Source: an uncultured Psychrobacillus sp.
GTDB lineage: Bacteria > Bacillota > Bacilli > Bacillales_A > Planococcaceae
Direction of reading: 5' to 3'
Assembly (NCBI GenBank): GCA_934234185.1
Contig: CAKQHO010000024.1
Location: 1 to 36,496 of the forward strand
DNA length: 36,496 nt
Position numbers and translations under genes: made by a program
Shown: one piece after another, positions 15,340 through 23,180 of the stretch
Layout: every line of letters starts with the position of its first letter
Numbering within the stretch: position 1 is the stretch's first letter
Notes under the pieces: model-generated
Database searches by the model: none
Told to the model about the DNA's origin: nothing
Seen by the model: only the letters and a program-made list of their open reading frames with translations

Positions 15340-17043
15340 TTGTTAAAGGAATTATCCATTAAAAATTTTGCCATTATTGATCAGCTTACCGTGAGCTTTG
15401 AAGAAGGCCTAACTGTCTTGACTGGAGAAACAGGAGCAGGTAAATCTATTATTATAGATGCGGTTCACCTTCTTTGTGGTGGAAGAGGCTCACAGGAATT
15501 TATAAGACATGGTGCAAAAAAAGCAGAGCTAGAAGGTCTTTTTATGATAACTAATCCAAATCATAGTGTTTTTCAAAAAATGAAGGACGTAGGGATTGAT
15601 ATGGATGAGGAATCTATTATTCTAAGAAGAGATATTAACGACTCAGGAAAAAGTGTTTGCCGTGTGAACGGAAAGCTTGTAACTATTGGTATTTTAAGAG
15701 AAATTGGTGCTACTCTTATTGATATTCATGGTCAGCATGAAAGTCAAGAGCTGATGGATGAACGAGCACATGTACACTTATTAGACCAATATGCAGGTGA
15801 GAAATTAAAAGCAGTTAAGGAAGCTTATCAAGAGTTATATTCTAAATATAAGAAATGGAAAAAAGAGCTAGCGTCCTTATCGGAAGATGAACAACAAATT
15901 GCTCATAAAATTGACCTGTATACCTTTCAAGTAGAGGAAATAGAAGAGGCAAACTTAGTACAGGGAGAAGAAGAGGGACTGCAGGAAGAAAAACGAAAGC
16001 TCCTTAATTTTCATAAGGTTTTTGATAAAATGAGTAGCTCTTATGAGGCAATTCTTGGAGAATCTAAGGGTCTAGATTATATTGGAGCAGCAATGGAAGG
16101 ACTGCAGGATATAGCAGAGGTAGATCAGCAACTAAATGAGTTAAGTGAAACCGTAGCCAGTGCTTTTTATACCCTACAGGATACAGCTTTTCAGATCAAA
16201 AATCAGCTAGACGAGATGGAATATGATAGCAATCAGTTACAAGTTGTTGAAGACCGACTTGCACTTATTCAAACATTAAAAAGAAAATATGGAAGCTCTA
16301 TCGAAGAAATTCTTGCTTACAAGGACAAAATACAACAGAGTTTAGACCAACTAGTTAATCGAGATGTTCAAATACAAAAAATGGCTGATAAAATTGAGCA
16401 ATTGGAAATCGATTTAGAACTTGAGGCAAAAGATTTATCAGATAAACGCAAACGAGCAGCAAAACAGCTAAGCAAAGCTATAATGGAGCAATTGCAGGAA
16501 CTATATATGGAAAAAGCCACTTTTAGCGTGATGTTCCATGAAATTGCTACTCCTAATTATAATGAGAATGGTACTGACGAAGTATCCTTTTATATTTCTA
16601 CCAATGTTGGGGAACCTATGAAGGCGCTTACCAAGATTGCATCTGGCGGTGAATTATCACGAATGATGCTTGCCTTAAAGAGTATTTTTTCCAAGCATCA
16701 AGGAATTACTTCTATTATATTTGATGAAGTCGATACTGGAGTTAGTGGAAGAGTGGCACAAGCTATTGCAGAGAAAATTGCTGGGATTGCAACTAATTCA
16801 CAAGTATTATGTATCTCCCACTTATCACAGGTGGCAGCAATGGCAGATCAGCATTTAATGATCAAAAAAGAAGTAACTGGTAATCGAACGTATACAACAC
16901 TAGAAGAAGTAACAAAAGAAAAACGAGTGGAAGAATTGAGCAGAATGATGTCAGGTGCTGAAATTACTTCTACCACCTTGCAGCATTCGAAGGAGCTGCT
17001 TAAATTAGCAAAAGAAAGAAAAACAATCTTAAGAAATACGTGA
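15340..17043 (+). CDS. recN: DNA repair protein RecN
   Basis: SMC-like ATPase acting early at double-strand breaks. 567 residues: Walker A GETGAGKS (29-36), a long coiled-coil middle (about 160-400), the signature ASGGELSRMMLALKSIFS and Walker B SIIFDEVDTGVSGRVAQAI in the C-terminal half. The start is TTG 15340 (MLKELSIKNFAI), 6-8 nt after AAAGAGGTG; the frame opens 48 nt earlier at GTG 15292, but that part includes the hairpin and has no family match. Confidence 0.96.
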   Translation: MLKELSIKNFAIIDQLTVSFEEGLTVLTGETGAGKSIIIDAVHLLCGGRGSQEFIRHGAKKAELEGLFMITNPNHSVFQKMKDVGIDMDEESIILRRDINDSGKSVCRVNGKLVTIGILREIGATLIDIHGQHESQELMDERAHVHLLDQYAGEKLKAVKEAYQELYSKYKKWKKELASLSEDEQQIAHKIDLYTFQVEEIEEANLVQGEEEGLQEEKRKLLNFHKVFDKMSSSYEAILGESKGLDYIGAAMEGLQDIAEVDQQLNELSETVASAFYTLQDTAFQIKNQLDEMEYDSNQLQVVEDRLALIQTLKRKYGSSIEEILAYKDKIQQSLDQLVNRDVQIQKMADKIEQLEIDLELEAKDLSDKRKRAAKQLSKAIMEQLQELYMEKATFSVMFHEIATPNYNENGTDEVSFYISTNVGEPMKALTKIASGGELSRMMLALKSIFSKHQGITSIIFDEVDTGVSGRVAQAIAEKIAGIATNSQVLCISHLSQVAAMADQHLMIKKEVTGNRTYTTLEEVTKEKRVEELSRMMSGAEITSTTLQHSKELLKLAKERKTILRNT

Positions 17044-17045
17044 AC

Positions 17046-17074
17046 AGATCCGATTTCATTCGGATCTTTTTTTA
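17046..17074 (+). terminator. Terminator after recN
   Basis: AGATCCGA (17046-17053), loop TTTCAT, TCGGATCT (17060-17067), then six Ts. Confidence 0.92.
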
Positions 17075-17205
17075 TATAAAACGAATCGGACAAGCACTAA
17101 ATGAAAAGTAAAGCTAAAGCATGATACTTTGAGCCTTTATAGAAGCTAAAAATGTCCCTTCTACTTGAAAAGCTTCTTTTTTTCTTATTTAACAATTATT
17201 TACCT

Positions 17206-17235
17206 CACATACTGAGTGTTCTGGGGGACATAGTA
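17206..17235 (+). promoter_or_regulatory. Possible sigma-G/F-type promoter of spoIVB
   Basis: CACATA (17206-17211, 4 of 6 of TGHATA), a 17-nt spacer and CATAGTA (17229-17235, 6 of 7 of CATRHTA), 20 nt before the start codon. spoIVB is a forespore gene in B. subtilis, so a forespore sigma factor is expected. The match is moderate. Confidence 0.4.
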
Positions 17236-17255
17236 ATGATTATGGGAGGTGAAAT

Positions 17256-18212
17256 ATGATTAAAAGCTATCGAAAATGGTCACTTTTGCCAATACTTTTT
17301 TTGACGATTTTCTTTTCGAATACTTCGGCACTTGCTGAGAATCAATCTGTAGTTCCGCTTGGCCAGTCGATACAAATTGACCTAAGCTATGGTGCTGTAT
17401 TGCTTGCACACGATGTAATGCTTACAGATGATTACTGGTTACGTACAGGAGATGCCATTCAAAAAGCTGATGAGCAAAATGTAAAAAATATTCAAGAGCT
17501 AAAATCTAAAGTAAAAGGAAAAGAGCAAATTATTATTCAGTATGAACGGAACAAAAAAATGTATACAAAGGAACTGAATTCTGATCAGATGCTTAAGCTT
17601 CTTCCTTTTCTCCGAGATGCAACAGAAGGAATTGGAACGTTAACATATTACGATCCCCAAACAAAGGAATTTGGAGCATTGGGCCACCAAATAGTTGACC
17701 ATGCTTCAGGCTTGACACCAAAATTTTCGGAGGGTTCTATTTATTTATCCTCGATTGAACAAATAAAGAAAAGTCTTCCTGGAAAACCTGGCTATAAGAT
17801 CACCTCACACTCAGCAAACAGTATTCCAATTGGTGGAGTAAAAGAAAATAGTGTTTATGGAGTTTTTGGAAAGTTACAAAGTAATGCACTGAACAAAATT
17901 GAACATTCAGAAGTGCCAATAGCGGAAATGGATGAAATCCAACCAGGACCAGCAATAATGCGTACTTCTATTGACGAATCAAAGGTACAAGACTTCTCGA
18001 TAAAAATTTCTTCAGTTGACGGTCACCAATTTCAATTTACGGTAACTGATGAAAAATTAATTCAAAAAACAGGTGGCATACTTCAAGGAATGAGTGGTAG
18101 CCCAATTATTCAAAATGACAAGCTTGTTGGAGTAGTGACTCATATGTACGTTGACAAGCCTAAAAACGGAGCGGCACTTGCAATTACTGAAATGATGAAA
18201 AAAAGTCCTTAA
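17256..18212 (+). CDS. spoIVB: SpoIVB serine peptidase, compact form
   Basis: Forespore-made S55 peptidase, secreted to the intermembrane space, where it cleaves SpoIVFA and so triggers pro-sigma-K processing. 318 residues against about 425 in B. subtilis. An N-terminal signal/anchor (about 7-27) is followed almost at once by VVPLGQSIQIDL, so the roughly 80-residue spacer of the B. subtilis protein is missing, and the PDZ region (about 45-110) is shortened. The catalytic triad is intact: H144 (GALGH), D265 (VTDEKL) and S280 (GMSGSP). The ribosome binding site is GGGAGGTG. Confidence 0.92.
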   Translation: MIKSYRKWSLLPILFLTIFFSNTSALAENQSVVPLGQSIQIDLSYGAVLLAHDVMLTDDYWLRTGDAIQKADEQNVKNIQELKSKVKGKEQIIIQYERNKKMYTKELNSDQMLKLLPFLRDATEGIGTLTYYDPQTKEFGALGHQIVDHASGLTPKFSEGSIYLSSIEQIKKSLPGKPGYKITSHSANSIPIGGVKENSVYGVFGKLQSNALNKIEHSEVPIAEMDEIQPGPAIMRTSIDESKVQDFSIKISSVDGHQFQFTVTDEKLIQKTGGILQGMSGSPIIQNDKLVGVVTHMYVDKPKNGAALAITEMMKKSP

Positions 18213-18222
18213 AAAATAGATG

Positions 18223-18248
18223 AGGCTACACCAATTATGGTGTAGCCT
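18223..18248. terminator. Hairpin between spoIVB and spo0A
   Basis: AGGCTACACC (18223-18232), loop AATTAT, GGTGTAGCCT (18239-18248). The 10-bp stem is perfect but lacks a T run on the plus strand; an A run precedes it. Confidence 0.6.
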
Positions 18249-18312
18249 AAATTAATGCTTAAAATGCTGTAGAAAATTTCTGAAATTACTTATACAATAG
18301 TAATGAAGAAAA

Positions 18313-18321
18313 TTCGACAAG
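18313..18321 (-). promoter_or_regulatory. 0A box upstream of spo0A (site 1)
   Basis: On the minus strand this reads CTTGTCGAA, one mismatch from the 0A box TTTGTCRAA. It pairs with site 2, 21 nt downstream. Confidence 0.5.
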
Positions 18322-18341
18322 CCAAATGAATAAAATTACAT

Positions 18342-18350
18342 TTTGTCAAA
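18342..18350 (+). promoter_or_regulatory. 0A box upstream of spo0A (site 2)
   Basis: TTTGTCAAA, an exact match to the 0A box TTTGTCRAA, about 45 nt upstream of the sigma-H -35 element. This fits autoregulation by phosphorylated Spo0A. Confidence 0.55.
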
Positions 18351-18394
18351 AATGGTAGTATTTGTAATCTAAAAGACTTATTTTTTATATAAAT

Positions 18395-18423
18395 AAAGGA
18401 AGAGTACGTATTTTAGCGAATAG
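18395..18423 (+). promoter_or_regulatory. Sigma-H promoter of spo0A
   Basis: AAAGGAAGA (18395-18403; RNAGGAWWW with one mismatch) and AGCGAATAG (18415-18423; RNNGAATWW with one mismatch), with 11 nt between the 9-mers, the usual AGGA-to-GAAT distance. It is 36 nt before the start codon. B. subtilis spo0A has a sigma-H promoter in the same place. Confidence 0.65.
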
Positions 18424-18458
18424 TTATAGAGTAAATAATTATAAAGGTGGATGGAACA

Positions 18459-19250
18459 ATGGAAAAAATTAAAATTGCAGTTGTAGACGACAACAAGGAC
18501 CTTATTCGTACAATGAATAGCTACTTTGAGCAACATTCAGAGATCGAAGTAATTGGTACTGCGTCGAATGGGAAACTTTGTTTAGAACTTTTGGAAACAA
18601 TTAAACCAGATGTCCTTTTATTAGACATCATTATGCCTCATTTAGATGGAATAGCTGTATTAGATTCACTTCAAAAAAATGATAAATTGAGAGATATTCA
18701 AGTTATTATGTTAACAGCCTTTGGTCAAGAGGACGTAATGAAACAGGCAGTGGACCTAGGCGCTTCTTATTTTATGCTGAAGCCTTTTGAATTTGATCGA
18801 CTTGTTTCTCAAATTAGACAAGTGGCAGGTAGAAAAGGTACATCACAAGAAGTACCTGTTAAATCTTCTCCAGAAAAAGAAGCACAACAAAACAAGCGTA
18901 TGATAGATAATATCATTACAAACGTGATAAAAGAAATGGGAGTGCCTGCGCACATAAAAGGCTATTCATACTTGCGGGAAGCAATTCAAATGGTTTATAC
19001 AGATATTGAGCTTCTTGGTTCTATTACAAAGGTGTTATATCCAGAGATCGCTAAAAAGTTCCAAACTACTCCTTCACGAGTTGAACGTGCCATCCGCCAT
19101 GCAATTGAAGTAGCGTGGAATCGCGGAAATTACGAAACTATTTCGAAAATGTTTGGTTATACTGTTCACCACCTGAAGAGCAAACCGACAAACAGTGAGT
19201 TCATAGCAATGATTGCAGACAAAATTCGTATGGAAAATATGGCTAGCTAA
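18459..19250 (+). CDS. spo0A: Sporulation master regulator Spo0A
   Basis: Response regulator at the end of the phosphorelay that commits the cell to sporulation. 263 residues: receiver domain (1-120) with the acidic pocket D10-D11, phospho-acceptor D56 (LLLDIIMPHLDG), T/K switch residues LTAFGQ and LKPFEF, a variable linker (about 125-150) and the DNA-binding domain with TPSRVERAIRHAIEVAWNRGN, nearly identical to other Bacilli. ATG 18459 gives the family start MEKIKIAVVDDN and lies 8 nt from AAAGGTGG; the in-frame GTG at 18447 sits inside that site. The gene looks fully functional. Confidence 0.98.
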   Translation: MEKIKIAVVDDNKDLIRTMNSYFEQHSEIEVIGTASNGKLCLELLETIKPDVLLLDIIMPHLDGIAVLDSLQKNDKLRDIQVIMLTAFGQEDVMKQAVDLGASYFMLKPFEFDRLVSQIRQVAGRKGTSQEVPVKSSPEKEAQQNKRMIDNIITNVIKEMGVPAHIKGYSYLREAIQMVYTDIELLGSITKVLYPEIAKKFQTTPSRVERAIRHAIEVAWNRGNYETISKMFGYTVHHLKSKPTNSEFIAMIADKIRMENMAS

Positions 19251-19307
19251 CTATATTGCTCTGTGTTCACCTAAGCTAAATACTGTTTACTACTTTCAAT
19301 TTTACGG

Positions 19308-19346
19308 AACAAAGAAACTGATTCAATTAGTTTCTTTGTTTTGTTT
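19308..19346 (+). terminator. Terminator after spo0A
   Basis: AACAAAGAAACT (19308-19319), 9-nt loop, AGTTTCTTTGTT (19329-19340), then TTGTTT. The remainder of the 330-nt gap to the next gene (19347-19580) is AT-rich and presumably carries that gene's promoter; nothing else stands out. Confidence 0.8.
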
Positions 19347-19580
19347 AAATAGCTTTGGGTCTTTTCAACCTTAAATATATCCCACTTGATATCTGACAAT
19401 GTCCCCATCTAAAGTCCTCTTAAAAATTCAGAAAATCCTTGTTTTATTCAAGAAATAATAATGAAAATACACCAACTATGGTAATATATAATTAGATAAA
19501 ACTAATACATTTGTATCTTTTTTAACAAACTATTATTTATTAAGTCTTCTTTCTTTAAGAGGGAATCGAGGTTAAAATCT

Positions 19581-21155
19581 ATGGTAACTATAGAAGAAAA
19601 TGATTATATTTCTATTTCTGAAGAAAATGGGAAAGCCTATTTACATGTAAAGAAAGCAGGATATTCACTTAAAAAGTTTGATGAGATTACTAGAAAGTAT
19701 CCTAGATTGAAAGTTTCTAATTTTATGGAACTAAAAAAAAGTATAGTTGTAATATCTCAACAGCCGATAGTAATTGGAAATTGGATAAATAGCGTGGAAC
19801 TAGAAGTATCAGCAGATGGAATGCAAGCGCTTTTGTCTATTTATGAATCTCCAGATTTTGTCCGAGAGAACATTTTAGAGGTTCAAGCTCAGATTAAAAA
19901 ATTGTTAACAGAAAATAATATCATTTATGGTATCAAGCAACTAGACATCATGTCCTTCAAAACTGGCAAGCCTTTAATCATCGCACAAGGAACACCACCT
20001 GAAAAAGGGAAAGATGCGCAAATATCCTACTTAAAGCTTGCAGAAAAAAAACCGCTGATAGACGAAACCGGTAAGGCAGATTACTTCGATATGAATTTTA
20101 TCGTGGAAATAAAGGAAGGGTCATGGTTAGGAGAAAAAATCCCTCCTCAATCCGGAAAGCCTGGGAAAAATATATTTGGAGAAGAAGTCCCAGCTTTACA
20201 AGGAAGTGACGCTCCACTAAAGTATGATCCTAAGTCTGCTTATGAAATAGAGGAAGACGGTAAAATCGTTATTCGATCGAAAACAAAAGGGGTTATTAAT
20301 GAAATAAATGGACTGTTAACTGTTCAAAAACATCTAGTTATAGATGGGGATGTTGGCTTGGAGACAGGAAATCTACAATTTGATGGATCGATTCAAGTGA
20401 AAGGAACAGTTATGCAAGGGTATTCTGTTATAGCGTCCGGTGATATTTCTATAGAATCAAAAGAAGGCGTTAATTCAGCGGAGCTTATTAAATCCACTGA
20501 AGGTGATATATTTATAAAAGGCGGTATTTTTGGGCGGGGAATCACGAAGGTAGAAGCTTATGGAAATATTTTTATAAAGCATGCAAATGAATGCTCGCTT
20601 TCAGCTAAAGGAAGTATCCATATTGGGTATTATGCCCTCGGATCGAAGTTAGAAGCTAGTGACGTAAAGTTAGACGAACGAAAAGGGAAAATAATTGGTG
20701 GCAAAACGATTGCTACTAATTCCATTACTACTGCTTTTACGGGAAATAGTTTAGAGAGAAGAACAGAACTGATTGTACAAGGGATTGATAGAAAGGTACT
20801 AACAGATAATGCAAAAATACAAGCGAAGCTGCTAATGAAAAAACAATCAGACTTGACGAAGCTTCAAGTCCAAGTAAACCAGCTTGGACTTTTGAAAAAG
20901 AGTATGACGAACCAACAAATTGCTTTATATGAGCAAACAAAGCAAAAGCATAATCTTTTAGAGCAAGAGGTAAAGGAAATCGATAGCGAGTTACAAAGGG
21001 TTTTAAAAATGCTTCAGCATAATGGAGAATATTTTATAGAAGTTACAAAAGAAGCAAACGGGGGAACAGTACTACAGATTGGAAATAAATCAACGGTTCT
21101 TTCCAACCCGACAAAGGGAAAATTTAAGCTAGAGAATGGGGAGTTAAATGTCTGA
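19581..21155 (+). CDS. DUF342/FapA-family protein
   Basis: 524 residues. The N-terminal part (about 1-170) has the FapA-like pattern, including LITENNIIYGIKQLDI-type and IIAQGTPPEKGKDAQI segments. The centre (about 170-370) is a right-handed beta-helix-like DUF342 core (GKNIFGEEVPALQG, LVIDGDVGLETGNLQFDGSIQVKGTVMQGYSVIASGDI in pieces). The C-terminal part (about 405-475) is a coiled coil. Family members are cytoplasmic and poorly understood; some, such as Vibrio FapA, affect polar localisation of proteins. No enzyme motif is visible. AGAGGG and GAGG lie upstream of the ATG. It overlaps the next gene by 8 nt. Confidence 0.8.
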   Translation: MVTIEENDYISISEENGKAYLHVKKAGYSLKKFDEITRKYPRLKVSNFMELKKSIVVISQQPIVIGNWINSVELEVSADGMQALLSIYESPDFVRENILEVQAQIKKLLTENNIIYGIKQLDIMSFKTGKPLIIAQGTPPEKGKDAQISYLKLAEKKPLIDETGKADYFDMNFIVEIKEGSWLGEKIPPQSGKPGKNIFGEEVPALQGSDAPLKYDPKSAYEIEEDGKIVIRSKTKGVINEINGLLTVQKHLVIDGDVGLETGNLQFDGSIQVKGTVMQGYSVIASGDISIESKEGVNSAELIKSTEGDIFIKGGIFGRGITKVEAYGNIFIKHANECSLSAKGSIHIGYYALGSKLEASDVKLDERKGKIIGGKTIATNSITTAFTGNSLERRTELIVQGIDRKVLTDNAKIQAKLLMKKQSDLTKLQVQVNQLGLLKKSMTNQQIALYEQTKQKHNLLEQEVKEIDSELQRVLKMLQHNGEYFIEVTKEANGGTVLQIGNKSTVLSNPTKGKFKLENGELNV

Positions 21156-21870
21156 TATACCGGTATATGCTCATCGTGGCCTTTCCAAAAAGTATTTAGA
21201 GAACTCATTGAAATCGTTTGAAAAAGCAATAGAGCTTGGTGTTGACGGAATCGAGTTAGATTTGCAGCTTTCAGCAGATGGAGTTCCCTTTGTAACGCAT
21301 GATATAGATTTTTTCCGCTTAGCAGGGAACCCAAAAAGAATTACGGACATTATGGCTGAAGATGTTTTAAAATTAAAACTAGGCAAAGCATTTTTCCGCA
21401 GATTTTTCTATAGTAGGGTTTTAACGTTTGATCAATTCATTCAGCTCATCCGGTCCACTGATATAAAATTAAATATTGAGCTGAAAGAATCTTTTTTAGG
21501 TAAAAAAGAAAAAGTGGAAGAGGTTGTTTATAAGTGTTCCGATTTAAAAGATGTACATTTTTCTTCATTTGAATGGAGCATATTAGAAACAATTCAACAG
21601 ATGGACCTAGGAATGGAAACGGCATTTATAGGAAAGAAATATGCCGAATGGGACTACGTGCTGTCTAATACTAAATTGAATGCTGTGCATCTAAATAAGA
21701 AGTATTATGGTACTCCTTTAATGGAGCGTATTTGGAACGCTGGCTTCCCCCTCAGATTTTATAATATAAAGGGGAACGAAAGCTATATAGAAAATCCCCA
21801 TCAAGCAGTAATTGGTTGGATAACCGACTTTCCACTAGAAGTGATGAGTAAGCAAAACAGAAATGCATAA
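21148..21870 (+). CDS. Glycerophosphodiester phosphodiesterase (YqiK/UgpQ type)
   Basis: 240-residue TIM-barrel enzyme hydrolysing glycerophosphodiesters to glycerol 3-phosphate and an alcohol. Catalytic and metal residues are in place: H9-R10 (AHRG), E18-N19, E36 and D38 (GIELDLQ), and H51-D52 (THDIDF). There is no signal peptide, so it is probably cytoplasmic. The ATG lies within the last codons of the DUF342 gene, indicating coupled translation. B. subtilis has yqiK in the same general region. Confidence 0.88.
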   Translation: MSDIPVYAHRGLSKKYLENSLKSFEKAIELGVDGIELDLQLSADGVPFVTHDIDFFRLAGNPKRITDIMAEDVLKLKLGKAFFRRFFYSRVLTFDQFIQLIRSTDIKLNIELKESFLGKKEKVEEVVYKCSDLKDVHFSSFEWSILETIQQMDLGMETAFIGKKYAEWDYVLSNTKLNAVHLNKKYYGTPLMERIWNAGFPLRFYNIKGNESYIENPHQAVIGWITDFPLEVMSKQNRNA

Positions 21871-21879
21871 CCCGATAGA

Positions 21880-21920
21880 AAAGCCTCGCAATTTAACTTC
21901 ACAAATTGCGAGGCTTTCAT
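21880..21920. terminator. Terminator after the GDPD gene
   Basis: AAAGCCTCGCAATTT (21880-21894), 8-nt loop, perfect complement (21903-21917): a 15-bp stem ending in TTT. Confidence 0.9.
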
Positions 21921-22003
21921 TTTCACCTTCCTTCTCCTAAAGGATCTATTGGAGAACCAATTCTCCTTACAAAACTAGCACTAGAAGAGTCTACTAACTA
22001 AAA

Positions 22004-22801
22004 ATGAGGCTGGGACAAAACCCGCCTCAAAATCAAAAGCCGTTCAAATTTTACGATTAGTAAAATTTGAACGGCTTTATTATTGTGTCTACTTCGTAGC
22101 CATTGTTCTCCGTTAAGGTGGACGCTTTCCTGGGGGCACGGCTCGAGCCTGTAGTCTCTCCCACGTGCTTTCCCCCGGGAGTCGCCACCTTCACTACGAA
22201 CAATCTAATTTCCTTCTATATCAAGTAAATCTCTGCATAATTTCAAGCATAAAAAAAGGACATTCTCTGTTAAAATTTAAGTATCCTACTACAAATGAAA
22301 GAAGTGGCCCTATGTTATTTTACCGCTTGATTTAGAAGAAAAATTACATAAAAATCATTCTTTTAAGACAAGCAATTGGGTGTAGAGAAAGAAAACGATA
22401 CATACATTTGTCTAAATGAAATGACATTACGATTCCAATACAATTCTGTTCGTACAGATAAGTAGGGTTTCCAACGAGAATTTAAAATCTATGAATGTGA
22501 AGAAGGTACAGGGTGTCCTATCCGTACAAAGTGTACAAAAGCGTCGGAAGGTAAAAATCGTAGACTCATGATTAAGGAGAATTGGGAACAACAAAAAGAA
22601 GAAGTAAGAGCGAAGCTTTCAGAAGAAAAACGGCTGCCATTTATCGTTAGGCGTAAAATAGGCTTAGCAATAATGGCAACAAATTTAAGGAAGTATACGG
22701 TAAGAGGATAAATATTTTCTTTATAAAGCACAAAAAAGAGAAATTGCATTGTGCAATTTCTCTTTTCGCGTGAACTGGAGCTAATTCTATCCCAGCCTCA
22801 T
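22004..22801 (+). mobile_element. Decayed IS1182-family insertion element
   Basis: The ends are perfect 12-base inverted repeats: ATGAGGCTGGGA (22004-22015) and TCCCAGCCTCAT (22790-22801). Inside are a 19-bp hairpin (22036-22054 with 22060-22078), a GC-rich imperfect palindrome common beside such elements in Bacillales (about 22110-22195), the remains of a transposase gene, and a second hairpin (22734-22748 with 22752-22766). At about 0.8 kb it is roughly half the size of an intact copy. No clear target duplication is seen. The right end stops 3 bases before the stop codon of the minus-strand gene that follows. Confidence 0.75.
22312..22711 (+). pseudogene. IS1182-type transposase remnant
   Basis: A readable frame from 22397 to 22711 encodes MTLRFQYNSVRTDK, a TAG stop (22463-22465), then GFQREFKIYECEEGTGCPIR and KASEGKNRRLMIKENWEQ, ending in IGLAIMATNLRKYTVRG. 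These are C-terminal segments of IS1182 transposases, including the cysteine-rich knuckle. Between SEEK and IGLAIM a stretch that should hold the last catalytic residue is deleted. A short upstream piece (about 22312-22396) is in other frames. It is inactive. Confidence 0.75.
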
Positions 22802-22804
22802 AAT

Positions 22805-23053
22805 TTAATTACTATCTTTTTTCTTTTGGAAACGGGGAGCAACCTTGCCGTTTTTTCGATCTCTATTCAATAAGAACCCCGCAAAGAAGCCTAAGCCTAA
22901 TAACATAAAAATAATTCCGCAAATAAATTGAAGGGCCAACCCGCCAAATGGGAGGATTTGCAATCCAAAAAATGTATCTCTCATTAATTTGATACCAAAA
23001 GCCGCTAGTATTCCTGGGATTAATAACACAATAAGTGCTAATAAACGAGCCAT
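22805..23053 (-). CDS. DUF2627 membrane protein (YqzF-like)
   Basis: 82 residues, two membrane helices (about 4-24 and 33-60) and a basic tail RDRKNGKVAPRFQKKK. It matches the DUF2627 family, found in Bacillales upstream of bkdR; function unknown. The start is ATG 23053, 8 nt from AGGAG; the in-frame GTG at 23062 overlaps that site. It is divergent from bkdR, with about 127 nt between the starts. Confidence 0.75.
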   Translation of the reverse strand: MARLLALIVLLIPGILAAFGIKLMRDTFFGLQILPFGGLALQFICGIIFMLLGLGFFAGFLLNRDRKNGKVAPRFQKKKDSN

Positions 23054-23180
23054 TTTTCTCACTCCTGTCCTTCCATTTATATTTTACCTTCAAGTTTTTT
23101 ATTGTCAATGTCAGGAATTTCATGTATGATTAAGTAGAAATGCAATAAGTTGCAGAAAGAAAGTAGGGGTGTGCATATTT

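Noticed and set aside
17185..17214. Alternative sigma-G promoter using CATACTG at 17208
   Set aside because: Its -35 at normal spacing matches only 2 of 6 bases; the ACATA/CATAGTA pair is better.
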